A DNA stretch of 64,000 nucleotides from NCBI GenBank assembly GCA_934168325.1, contig CAKPNG010000001.1, forward strand, positions 62,001 to 126,000, written 5' to 3'. Position numbers and translations under genes: made by a program. Positions 1-8,351 of the stretch are shown in pieces (the first letter of the stretch is position 1; every line of letters begins with the position of its first letter). The notes under the pieces are model-generated. The model made no database searches. It was not told the DNA's origin and saw only the letters and a program-made list of their open reading frames with translations. The stretch is from an uncultured Bacilli bacterium (GTDB taxonomy: Bacteria > Bacillota_I > Bacilli_A > RFN20 > CAG-826).

Positions 1-233
1 GTTAAACCATCAGCATCGCAGTCAATAATCGTTCCTACATTAATTTTTTCTTTTACATCAACAATTTCACGAAAAATCGCGACCGCCCGCTCAATATTGG
101 ATAATTTACCCCAATTTTCAATGTCATCGTATGTTGGATTTTTAAAATTTTCTAAATTCTTAATTCCTCTACTTAAAAGCAAATTATCAACATAATCTGC
201 TTTAAAATTTTCATTTACTAATTTAACTTGCAT
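1..233 (-). CDS. recJ: RecJ-like ssDNA exonuclease (DHH family), 5' part only
   Basis: Partial gene running off the left edge. The visible N-terminal ~77 residues start with MQVKLVNENF and end in the motif DCDADG, the first metal-binding DxDxDG motif of DHH phosphoesterases of the RecJ type. RecJ degrades single-stranded DNA 5' to 3' in recombination and repair. The start codon overlaps the end of the primase gene by 11 bases, so the two are probably translationally coupled. The position of the DxD motif about 70 residues in fits RecJ. The catalytic DHH motif lies outside the window, so the assignment rests on one motif and the replication-gene context. Confidence 0.72.
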   Translation of the reverse strand, partial: MQVKLVNENFKADYVDNLLLSRGIKNLENFKNPTYDDIENWGKLSNIERAVAIFREIVDVKEKINVGTIIDCDADGL

Positions 234-1284
234 TTACTTTTACTCTACCTTTCAATAATTTCCTAAAAATTTCGGGACCATGGTCAGTTGGACTATCTTT
301 TAAATTTGTTAATCCTTCTCTATCATAAACAAATGAAAAATTACAGTATTCAGAATATTTTCTGCACAGTTTATAAAGTTTATTGAAATATTTATCTTCG
401 CCTGGTTTTTCCTCATTATCAAAACAAATAACAATTTCTTTTGGCTTTCCATATTTTAAAAGCTGACGAAGTTGCCATTTATTGAACTGCGAACCGCAAA
501 CTGCTACTGCACAATTAACAAAGTTTTTTGAACCCCAACTTTCTATCTGTAGAATTGCCTTTTCACTCTCGCATAAATAACAAATTCCTGTTCTTTTAAT
601 ATTCTGATAATTAGCCTTCAACCCATATAAATTACAAGAAAGAGGATGGCTATACCACTTACCCTCAACCTTAATTGGTCCATATTTGCCATATTGTTCA
701 ACTTCATCAGGATTGAGTGCCCGCCCTCTAATTCCAATTAGTCGATTTTTCATATCATAATGTGGGATTATAATTTTATTTTGACTAATTGAATAACAAA
801 TTCCAAATTTATCCATTGCCGCAGGAGTAATTCCATCATTAAGCCATTCTGGTCTATAACTTTTTACGAAAGTATCAAGAACAGAGGAGTCATATTCAGG
901 CAAAAGTGGAATTTTTCTATGTTCCTTATTTTCTCTAATTGACCGATAAACTTCAAGTTGCGATTCATTTTTATAGTTGGAGCAATTTAAAACTACTAAA
1001 TAAATATCCAAATACCAGTCATAATCGCGGCCACGGGCTTCATAATAATTTTTTAAAAACTTAAAAATTGACATATTTCCACATTCAGTAAAACAAACAA
1101 ATAATTTATTATTTTTATAATAATAAAGTTTCTCTGACGCATTTTCTAAATTTTCATTATGGCAAGCAGTTTTACAAACCAAAAAATCTCCCTTATCAAT
1201 AAAAGGTATTTTAAGACGAGTTAATAGCTTTTTAATTTTATCATCATCAATTTCTCTAATAATTTCTTCGTAATCAATTGCCAT
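223..1284 (-). CDS. dnaG: DnaG-type DNA primase
   Basis: Makes RNA primers for phage DNA replication, working with the DnaB helicase encoded just upstream. The N-terminal region has Cys and His residues consistent with a CHC2-like zinc-binding domain. Then comes the primase core with GIRGRAL, and a TOPRIM domain with CESEKAIL (catalytic Glu) and an acidic motif CFDNEEKPGED. Length (~353 aa) suits a compact phage primase. I chose ATG at 1284 because GAGGG lies 9 bases upstream; the ATG three codons earlier would sit directly on that site. It overlaps the 3' end of the dnaB second exon by 11 bases. It lacks the C-terminal helicase-binding domain of long bacterial DnaG. Confidence 0.85.
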   Translation of the reverse strand: MAIDYEEIIREIDDDKIKKLLTRLKIPFIDKGDFLVCKTACHNENLENASEKLYYYKNNKLFVCFTECGNMSIFKFLKNYYEARGRDYDWYLDIYLVVLNCSNYKNESQLEVYRSIRENKEHRKIPLLPEYDSSVLDTFVKSYRPEWLNDGITPAAMDKFGICYSISQNKIIIPHYDMKNRLIGIRGRALNPDEVEQYGKYGPIKVEGKWYSHPLSCNLYGLKANYQNIKRTGICYLCESEKAILQIESWGSKNFVNCAVAVCGSQFNKWQLRQLLKYGKPKEIVICFDNEEKPGEDKYFNKLYKLCRKYSEYCNFSFVYDREGLTNLKDSPTDHGPEIFRKLLKGRVKVNAS

Positions 1285-4200
1285 TAAGTGCATCCCTCAC
1301 TTTCTTAATTTCTTGTATTTCTTCATCTGTCCAGTCATTAATTAATGGCATTGAAGGTCCGTCATAAATATTAATTACATTAAGTCGACTATCAGTTATA
1401 AACAGGTCTTCAATTCTCATTGTTCCCAAATCAACATAAGACCATATCCTCACTTGCGACCATTGTCCGCTACGAACTTTAAACACATCAAAAACACGAT
1501 TTGGTTCCTTACATACATTACTTACTATAATTTCTTTTAACATATCTAATTCTTCATTTGTTGGGCGGGCCATAATAATACCATTATCAGCTTTATTAAT
1601 AGTTGCACGACCACCCGCGAGAGAAGCTTCATTACGAATTTCTCTATTATTATCCGCTGAAGCATTAACTTGCGTGGAAGTAAAAATTCCTACATTTAAT
1701 TCTACCGCTAAATCTTTAAGAGCAGTAGTCATCAACAAAAGCAACTCCAGTTATCTCCATTATTTCTAATGGCCCGGACTATATCTTAAATGGTTTTATA
1801 TAACCACCTATAACCGTTTCGAGTATCTTACCACTAGATACCCTACTCTAAGATTGACCTTAGATAGTCTCTACAGGTTTTATAAAGAGAGTTTATTAAT
1901 TTCCGCAAATTGATCGGCAGTAATGCGGATAAATTTATATTTTCGTTCACATCTATTATTCTAACAGATGCTACTATAAATTTTATTATATGTAGTATTA
2001 TATTTTTCTGTAAAACACCGAATAGATAAAGAAGTATCTTCAATTTGACCAGTAGTTTCATTAATCTTTGCTACGCAACATTTAAATCGAGCTAAAAAAT
2101 TTTTTAACCATTTTTCTTTTTCGTTTTCTTTTATCCAATAATAACCATGATGTGCTTGCCCAGTATTACTTGCTTTTTGTATAGCACGAAAATCAACTCC
2201 AGTATTCCTACAGGCATCCCGGAAGCCCTTATGAATAGCAATTAAATGAAACTAATATCCATCAAAAGAATATTGCAAAATATTATCATATTTTGCCTAA
2301 TGAGTTTCTTTTAATTTTTCTATTACTTGTGGGCTATAAACTGGATTTAATTTTCCACCCTCTAAGATATTATATGATGTAGTTGCATGAGTCTACTGTA
2401 TTAAATCATATTCATGCTAATAAGCTAGTTCTTCAGTAGAATCTAAAATTTCAAATACTTCGAAATTAAAAGCCGACTTTCCATATTTATTATAATCATT
2501 TTGTATTTTATAATTAGGATGCGTATGGCTTTTTAATTTACGAAAATGCTAATGTTCTCGTTTTTTTGGATCAGTTGTAATACCAATATAAAAACTGCCA
2601 TTTTTTATATTAGTAATTTTATAATAATAAAATTTCATAATTAAACTCCTTTATAATTTCCCACGGTATTACCATATCCCATAAGGACTTAGGCTCTCTT
2701 ACCACCTTAATCTTTCGATTTAGTTGACCGTTAGCCATTTAAATAAATGACCCCGCTGGTAAACGGAAAAGTTATATATACGACAAATTTTTTATCGTTT
2801 CTCAATCCATGTCCTCGAAATTCAGACAATAACGCAGGTGAAATAAAAATATAGTCATAAAAAATAAAATCAATTTGATGAAGAATTGCTTGCTCTCTTA
2901 TAATATTTTGCAAAGTTTGAATATTCGGATCGGGAATACGAATAATTGTAAAATTATCCTCATACTCTTTCATTATGGTATAAGCACCTTGCAATCGTTT
3001 TTCAACCTCTTTATCAAAATGTCCATATTTAAATACGCTTTCGGGAACTCCACTTAAATAGGACAAAACTTTCTTTTGGGCTTGCTCAATCATTTGTTCA
3101 GTAATTATAAATAAAATATGTTGATTGCTTCCTTGCTGTTCCCATTTGCCTGTTTGCTCATCATATCTAATTGGAAAAGCCAAATAGCAAGCATCCGCGA
3201 AAGCAGTAGAGGTATTATGAGTAGTAATATAATCATTAATTAAAAATAAATGAGATTCATTATCTACTTGGAAGCAAGTCATATCTGTAAATTTTCCAGT
3301 AGGCTGAATATTGACAATAACATTGTTGTCTCGGCGCTCATTGCGTTTTTCATTATTAGCGTAATCAAAAGCAATTTGTTTTTTTCTTGTTAAACGAAAA
3401 AGAGCTATTTTTTCTTGTTTATTACATTGGATATGAACTCTATAACAAATATGAGTAGGTTTATGCTTATCTTCTGTAATTGTTGCAATATACCCAAGCT
3501 CCCAGCATATTTGCTGGACTTGTTTAGCCATTTGCTTACTAATAGAAAAATAGCTGATGCGTCCTTTTTGATCAATTGTTCCATCTGTATCTAAAAGCCC
3601 TTGTAATAAAGCCTTTCGTTGTTTAATTGATCCCTCTAGATAATCTTCTGGAATAAATTTATCTTCACTTTTACAATTAATTAATTGTGGGTAATTTTTT
3701 AAAAGCTCATCAACATGAAGATTAGTTCTATCTGTTATTTGTTGTTTAAATTTAAATGTCCATCCATAGTTAAATTGTGAATTTTTCTTATAATTTAAAT
3801 TAAGCAGGCTAGCTATAGAAGCTACAAGCTCTTCATCAGCACTACTAAATGTAAAAGCAGAAGAAGGACTATACATTCTAAAACTACCATCACCAAGTGC
3901 AGCACCCATAACATAAGGATCAGGATATAATATTTTTTCTTCTTTTTGTAAGGGTTTGTTTAAGGGGACTGAATAATGATAAGCCCCATCTGATAATTGT
4001 ATCTGTTGATTGACTAATTGCTCAGTAGTAAAAACATTTAGTTTTTTCTTATTTTTTGCGCGGCTATTAAAAACACTCCATAAATGATCTTTACAACATT
4101 CAGTTGTTCTACCATCTTTAAAAGTAATTTTGTAAATCTCTTTAGGTTCTATTTGTGGGTAAACGCCAATAATTTGTGTAGGCTTTCCATCGTCTCCCCA

Positions 4201-4962
4201 AAGAGAATCTCCTATATTTAATTCTCCAATTGTTCTTTCACCATTAGGTGTCGGAATTTTTAAATAATTAGGTAAGGCTTTGCCACACCCCGATGGAGCT
4301 GATCTAATTGTTAAACAACCTTTTTGTGCTCCACTTAAAACTTGATTATAAATTGTTCCTTGTAGCGGGATTCCAATTTCAGCTCCAACTTTTAAATTCC
4401 CAATTAATTCATCAAGTCCGTCTGTTAATTTTACAACATTAATTTCACTATTTAAGGAATATTCATTTTCCAACTTCAATAATTTTTGTTTAACATTGGT
4501 GCAAATTTCTTCAATTGTCGTATTTTCGAAACGACCATTAACTTCCGCAAATTTTGTGCTTAAAGCATCATCACAATAATAATCACTAATATCAAAACCT
4601 TGTTTTTGTAAATCTCTTAATAAATTGATTTTTTTTAATTTTAAATAATAATATTGAAATCCACTGGTATCTTCCGCAACTAAATCCAATATATCTTGTA
4701 TATATTCTCTACCATTCTGTTCATTAAAAGTATGAATTGCTTTTGGATTTGACGATAGATAATTTTCAATATCAATAACGGAAATTTTTTTCATTCCCTG
4801 GCTATATAAACCGCTTATTGCTGTAAATATATATTTTTGAAATCTTGTATTAAAATCATTTACACTTAAATTAAATTTATCTGTCTGCGATAATAGCGTC
4901 GGGTTATTCGCTAAATGTCCAAGCACTTCCTGAATAGCATTTTTATCAGTAATACTTTTCAC
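1274..4962 (-). CDS. dnaB: Replicative DNA helicase DnaB, split by an intein and a group I intron
   Basis: Hexameric 5'-3' helicase. The coding sequence is exon 1 (4962 to about 2794) joined to exon 2 (about 1747 to 1274). Exon 1 has an N-terminal helical domain (residues ~1-150) and RecA-like core. The Walker A motif SAPSGCGK is interrupted after Lys228 by an intein (residues 229-583) and continues as TSTAFADA. A Walker B-like FIFYDY follows. Exon 2 carries TTALKDLAVELN and QVNASADN...EASLAGG, the typical DnaB C-terminal motifs. The junction ND|E restores the usual NDE-LLLM reading and is my estimate. The spliced extein would be ~525 aa. The reading frame is open on both sides, so the gene is probably functional after RNA and protein splicing. 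Confidence 0.88.
1748..2793 (-). mobile_element. Group I intron in dnaB carrying a GIY-YIG homing endonuclease
   Basis: DnaB homology stops near 2794 and resumes near 1747, with ~1.05 kb between. On the minus strand the 3' part (about 1880-1750) has the pieces of a group I core. These are GAGACTATC paired with AAGATATAGTCC (P7-like), short hairpins such as CTAAGGTCAATCTTAG, and a terminal G before exon 2. Exon 1 ends in T, as group I 5' exons do. An endonuclease ORF with its own AAAGGAG site fills the middle. The splice sites are inferred from restoring the DnaB frame; I have not folded P1 or the full core. Confidence 0.78.
1880..2638 (-). CDS. GIY-YIG homing endonuclease encoded inside the dnaB intron (TAG read as Gln)
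   Basis: A 252-residue protein seen only if TAG is read as an amino acid: six in-frame TAG codons occur, in contexts such as EH-Q-HF, AY-Q-HEY and Q-Q-TH. The N-terminus reads YYYKITNIKNGSFYIG, the GIY-YIG module, followed by TTDPKKRE with the catalytic Arg region and later FEVFEIL and EYDLIQ. It would cut intronless dnaB alleles to drive homing. Ribosome site AAAGGAG lies 8 bases before ATG 2638, and the gene ends on TAA. A host without TAG suppression would make only a short fragment, so this mobile element is adapted to the recoded phage. Confidence 0.85.
3214..4278 (-). other. Class 3-like intein with LAGLIDADG endonuclease domain, in the DnaB Walker A motif
   Basis: About 355 residues (229-583 of the precursor) inserted between Lys228 and Thr584 of the DnaB P-loop. 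It starts with Ala, not Cys or Ser, then LPNYLKIPTPNGERTIGEL. Block B has DHLW (Trp295), block F has TCFQVD (Cys563), it ends ITTHN, and the +1 residue is Thr584. This Trp-Cys-Thr set is the hallmark of class 3 inteins. The middle contains MGAALGDGS and LLQGLLDTDGTI, the two dodecapeptide motifs of a LAGLIDADG homing endonuclease. Both acidic catalytic residues are present, so the nuclease may be active. Insertion in the P-loop is a known DnaB intein site. Confidence 0.9.
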
Positions 4963-4971
4963 CCTCCCTTA

Positions 4972-5529
4972 TTAAATATCGTCTAAATCAACGACTTTAA
5001 TTATTTTTTTCTTTTTCTTTTCAACATTGATTATTTGTTGTGCTGACTCGCTTTGTTCTTTAAGTCTTCGTTGTTCAATTATCTGTGTCATAAGAGTTTC
5101 CATATGCTGATTGTGGGCACGCCAGTAATTTTCAGCATCTTTGTAAATAAAAGGAATTATTCCAATGCCACCGTTTGCTTTCTCTTTGTCGCCTTTTTTT
5201 ACATCATAAAAATAACGTAAACTCAAATAAATTCCTTTTGCGGTATAACCTTGTTTCAAAAAGGCTCTCCATTGTTTAGCAATTAACTTAAAATCAATTT
5301 CTGGTAGTTGCACATCAAACCAAAGATAATCTTTTAATTCTTGAAACCAACGATCATCATCAAGAACGTCTTTGACTCCGACTGTTTTACGAAATTCTAA
5401 ATAAATTGCATAACAATCTTTATGCCAATATCGGTTTTTAATATGCACCCAATCTACATCTTCAATACCATCTTCTCGGTAGAAGCTCTTCCCGCATTGA
5501 GGACATTTTACTTGTGGCTTCTTTATCAT
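4972..5529 (-). CDS. Zinc-finger protein next to DnaB, possible replication accessory or helicase loader
   Basis: A 185-residue protein not assigned to a family. The N-terminus has a zinc ribbon (CPQCGKSF ... HKDC at about residues 9-39). A helical middle contains WRAFLKQGYTAKGIYLSLRYFYD and the lysine-rich C-terminal tail has KKKKKIIK. It is the first gene after a strong promoter and lies 9 bases upstream of dnaB, so it heads the helicase-primase-RecJ transcript. Helicase loaders and replisome organisers are often found there, but no ATPase motif is present, so that role is only contextual. Confidence 0.55.
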   Translation of the reverse strand: MIKKPQVKCPQCGKSFYREDGIEDVDWVHIKNRYWHKDCYAIYLEFRKTVGVKDVLDDDRWFQELKDYLWFDVQLPEIDFKLIAKQWRAFLKQGYTAKGIYLSLRYFYDVKKGDKEKANGGIGIIPFIYKDAENYWRAHNQHMETLMTQIIEQRRLKEQSESAQQIINVEKKKKKIIKVVDLDDI

Positions 5530-5562
5530 TAAAATTCTCCTTTCATTTTTTTCTCTACTTAT

Positions 5563-5591
5563 ATTATACCATAAATTCTTCTAAATAGCAA
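5563..5591 (-). promoter_or_regulatory. Sigma-A-type promoter for the zinc-finger/dnaB/dnaG/recJ transcript
   Basis: On the minus strand TTGCTA, 17 bases, then TATAAT, about 35 bases before the start of the 185-aa gene. Confidence 0.7.
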
Positions 5592-5595
5592 ATTT

Positions 5596-5620
5596 GGCTA
5601 CCTAAAAAATATAGGTAGCC
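5596..5620 (-). terminator. Hairpin after the RecA/Sak4-like gene
   Basis: A perfect 9-bp stem (GGCTACCTA/TAGGTAGCC) follows the stop of the ATPase gene by 20 bases on the minus strand. The trailing sequence is AT-rich but not a clean T run. It lies immediately upstream of the next promoter, so it separates two transcripts. Confidence 0.55.
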
Positions 5621-5640
5621 TAACTGCTAAATTATATCTA

Positions 5641-6618
5641 TTAAATGCCTTGTTCTTTGCACATATCCCGCATATCAAGAACTACCAAATTAAACAAATC
5701 AACTTGGTCTTCCATGATTTCAGAAAGTTTAATTTTTCTTCCAAAAATCATTTCAACGCGTTTAAGGATACGAGGAGCATTTTCGGGATTTTTATCAACA
5801 AGCTTGCGCCACAAGTCATTAGCTTCAGCACGAATTGCGTCATAGTTAAGTTTTTCAGTTAAATCAATAGGTGAGGTATCTACAACTGTAGCACCCATTT
5901 CCTGCTCCTTATCAATCGCTTCACCAAGAGCATCTACAAATTCTTTATAGCCAAAAGGAATTTTAGGAGCAAGATATTTGTAGCGTGAGCCAGCGGTAAT
6001 TGTAGGTGTAGAACGAGTAATAACCCAACGATGGCTCTCACCTTTCTCATCCCAAGTTTGAGTGATGACACCGATAATATCAACAAGACCATTAACAATT
6101 TTAAGACAACGAGGATTAAGATCAGGTTTATAACCAATAATTTTTCCATCATCATCATTTTGTTCTTTTAAATGGCAGGTCATTGCTAACCCATATCCCA
6201 TCATAGTAATTTTTCGCAAAGCATTCTCAAACTCTTTAGAAAGAGCACTATATCCTCCTCCATAAGGGATTTCGGAAATTTTCTGCACTCCTGCTTGAGA
6301 ACAAATAAAATTTTCACAAAGATCATAAGCAATTGTAATTGTATCAATACCAATAGTGCTAAATTTCTGTTTTGCTTCGGGACTGTCAAGCTGACGAAGC
6401 ACCAATTTAAAAGTACTCCAAGAATCAATTTTTTGAACCATTGCACCAGGGCGTGCATTCGTGCCAATTTCAAATGCCAAAATCAATGCGTCGGGACATT
6501 GGCAGAGGAACTCAGTCTTGCCAATTTTCGGAGAACCCGCCAGGAGCAGATATTTCGAGCGTAAATCTCTCGAAATCACCTGGGGTTGGATAGACATAAT
6601 ATCAATACTCATAGCCAT
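5641..6618 (-). CDS. RecA/Sak4-like P-loop ATPase (single-strand annealing or recombination)
   Basis: A 325-residue ATPase with Walker A GSPKIGKT (about residues 28-35) and Walker B-like FSTIGIDT. SALSKEFENALRKI and a conserved TCHLKEQ motif follow, typical of Sak4-type phage nucleotide-binding proteins related to the RecA core. The adjacent upstream gene encodes a probable ssDNA-binding protein, the usual partner of Sak4. Start at 6618 is supported by GGGAGGGG seven bases upstream. The C-terminal ~80 residues are helical and of unknown role. The exact subfamily is uncertain. Confidence 0.72.
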   Translation of the reverse strand: MAMSIDIMSIQPQVISRDLRSKYLLLAGSPKIGKTEFLCQCPDALILAFEIGTNARPGAMVQKIDSWSTFKLVLRQLDSPEAKQKFSTIGIDTITIAYDLCENFICSQAGVQKISEIPYGGGYSALSKEFENALRKITMMGYGLAMTCHLKEQNDDDGKIIGYKPDLNPRCLKIVNGLVDIIGVITQTWDEKGESHRWVITRSTPTITAGSRYKYLAPKIPFGYKEFVDALGEAIDKEQEMGATVVDTSPIDLTEKLNYDAIRAEANDLWRKLVDKNPENAPRILKRVEMIFGRKIKLSEIMEDQVDLFNLVVLDMRDMCKEQGI

Positions 6619-6637
6619 AAATCAACCCCTCCCGCAA

Positions 6638-7519
6638 TTAAAATCCAAGATCATCAGTTGCACTCATAACCGGCGCTTTCGGTTTTACTTCCTTATGTTT
6701 CTTAGCTTCAATACGTTCATCACGTTTTGCAAGAGCATCTTTTACCCAAGTAATCGGGAAAGCCTGTTCATCTTCAAAAGGTTCAGAACCGCCAGTAATA
6801 AGGAGATCATGCACAGAAATAGTATGTTTTTCCTCCTGCGGTTCACCAAAAGCGGTTTCAATTTTCTTTATCTCAGTTTTAAAAGAATAGTTCAGCTTAC
6901 CACTGGCTCTAACAGTATCACCTTTATGCCAATAATTTTGGAGAGAATTAATTACATTTTCATTATGTGCTTTAAGAGTAATTACATCAACATAATCTTG
7001 ATACTGCGGAACGATTGCATCGAGTTTATAAACAGAAGTTTCTACACCATCTGCATCGCACTCAAAACCACCATTCTTTACAACAAGAGTCATAGTAAAA
7101 GTAGCTTTCGGTTCACAATCCTCTTTTCTAATTTTATTAATGAAAGAAGCATTTACACGAGTAGAAACAATAAAATTACCATTTTTATCAACAAATTCAT
7201 TATTACGGAGAGTTCCACCAGTAATTCTTACACAATCAGCTCTTTCCTCTCCAACAGAAGCGATAGAATTCATTTCGGTTTTTACTTTCAAAGCACTCTC
7301 ATAAGCAGGATTTGGCTTGCCTGCATTAGTAAATTTTGTTGCAAACACAGATACAGGAATTTCAAGCACAGTATCTACACCATCAATAGGCTGAATAACT
7401 TTTACTTTAATATCGCCAGCGATAACTTCTTTTTCAGCACCGTTAATTACAATTTTCTTTTCTTCAAGACCATTCTCACTAAGAATACCCTCAATATGAA
7501 CTTTATTTTCGTAAATCAT
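6638..7519 (-). CDS. Probable single-stranded DNA-binding protein with acidic C-terminal tip
   Basis: A 293-residue protein, mostly beta-strand in composition. It ends in SATDDLGF, an acidic tip closed by an aromatic residue like the DDDIPF tail of SSB, which recruits partner proteins. The segment from about 200 on (WHKGDTVRASGKLNYSF) resembles an OB-fold strand pattern. It is co-transcribed with the Sak4-like ATPase 19 bases downstream. It is larger than bacterial SSB and no close family is recognised from the sequence, so the call rests on the tail and the neighbourhood. Confidence 0.6.
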   Translation of the reverse strand: MIYENKVHIEGILSENGLEEKKIVINGAEKEVIAGDIKVKVIQPIDGVDTVLEIPVSVFATKFTNAGKPNPAYESALKVKTEMNSIASVGEERADCVRITGGTLRNNEFVDKNGNFIVSTRVNASFINKIRKEDCEPKATFTMTLVVKNGGFECDADGVETSVYKLDAIVPQYQDYVDVITLKAHNENVINSLQNYWHKGDTVRASGKLNYSFKTEIKKIETAFGEPQEEKHTISVHDLLITGGSEPFEDEQAFPITWVKDALAKRDERIEAKKHKEVKPKAPVMSATDDLGF

Positions 7520-7604
7520 TTTCTTTTCTCCTTTTAAGTTAAATTAAATTGTTTTTGTTTTTTTTGTTTTAATTAAATTTGTGTTCATACTAAGATAAAA
7601 ATAA

Positions 7605-7625
7605 GGCGGGGTTCAACGCCCCGCC
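7605..7625 (-). terminator. Terminator after the winged-helix gene
   Basis: On the minus strand GGCGGGG-7 nt-CCCCGCC is followed by TTATTTTTATCTT. It lies 15 bases after the stop of the 85-aa gene. Confidence 0.75.
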
Positions 7626-7640
7626 ATCTTATCTTTTTAA

Positions 7641-7898
7641 TTATTCCTCAGTGGGAACAAAATTCTTACCCTCGTCAGTAAGAACAACATAAGTAATAGT
7701 GGTAGCTTTACCGTCCTCACCAGGCTCGCTTGCAACTTTTTCACGAACTGCGAGACCTTTCTTCTGAAGATCAAGAACGTTAGCACCAATAGAACGAGAA
7801 GTTCTTCCGGTCACAGCTACAAGTTCCTCCATAGAAACACGGCCACCATTCTCCTTTACATAGGAATAAATTTCATTTGTCTTTTCAGTTAATTTCAT
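7641..7898 (-). CDS. Small winged-helix DNA-binding protein (MarR-like)
   Basis: 85 residues covering one winged helix-turn-helix domain. The N-terminal helix is TEKTNEIYSYVKENGG, the recognition region VSMEELVAVTGRTSRSIGANVLDLQKKGL, then a wing ending in TYVVLTDEGKNF. It is probably a transcription factor or nucleoid-type protein of the phage. AAAGGAG precedes the ATG by 8 bases. A strong terminator follows directly, so it is a monocistronic unit. The 133-aa protein at the far right of the window shows a similar small charged architecture but no clear homology. Confidence 0.65.
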   Translation of the reverse strand: MKLTEKTNEIYSYVKENGGRVSMEELVAVTGRTSRSIGANVLDLQKKGLAVREKVASEPGEDGKATTITYVVLTDEGKNFVPTEE

Positions 7899-8006
7899 AA
7901 TAATTTTTTCTCCTTTTTAATTAAAATATTTTTTTATAATTAAATAAAACCTATGTATAAGGGTTTTATTTATTTAACATATTTATTATAACAGCATTCT
8001 CAAAAA

Positions 8007-8282
8007 TTAAAATGTTTGCCATCCATCCCAAGTTTCATAGGCGCAATGCCAAGATTTTCCATCATAAATATAGCCTTCAACTATTGAACTGGGTTGAGGT
8101 TTAGTTATCAATATAACCTCTTCATCATTAAGTGGTACTACTTTAGCATATTGCAAACGATAACTTTTAAGATCAGCATCGTTAAAATAATAACCATGTT
8201 GGATATGTGGTTTTGTATATTCTAAAATAGTTCCAATTGGATAAGCAGAACTAATTTCTTCAAAAGTAGAAAATTCTTTCAT
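8007..8282 (-). CDS. Hypothetical 91-aa protein
   Basis: Not recognised. It contains FEEISSAYPIGTILEYTKP, HIQHGYYFNDADLKSYRLQYA and a C-terminus rich in aromatics (GKSWHCAYETWDGWQTF). I start it at 8282 because AGAGGA lies 6 bases upstream and the promoter lies just beyond; a longer reading would include the promoter. It is a single-gene unit between the winged-helix gene and the topoisomerase operon. Confidence 0.6.
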   Translation of the reverse strand: MKEFSTFEEISSAYPIGTILEYTKPHIQHGYYFNDADLKSYRLQYAKVVPLNDEEVILITKPQPSSIVEGYIYDGKSWHCAYETWDGWQTF

Positions 8283-8310
8283 TATTTTTCCTCTTTTCTT
8301 TACTATAATA

Positions 8311-8339
8311 ATTATACCAAAATTTTCAGAAAAAGTCAA
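8311..8339 (-). promoter_or_regulatory. Promoter of the 91-aa gene
   Basis: Minus-strand TTGACT, 17 bases, TATAAT; the transcript would start about 20 bases before the ribosome site. Confidence 0.8.
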
Positions 8340-8351
8340 GCATTTAACATA

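Noticed and set aside
6461..7537. 358-residue plus-strand ORF opposite the SSB-like gene
   Set aside because: Composition dominated by Asn, Ile, Phe and Ser, no ribosome site; antisense shadow.
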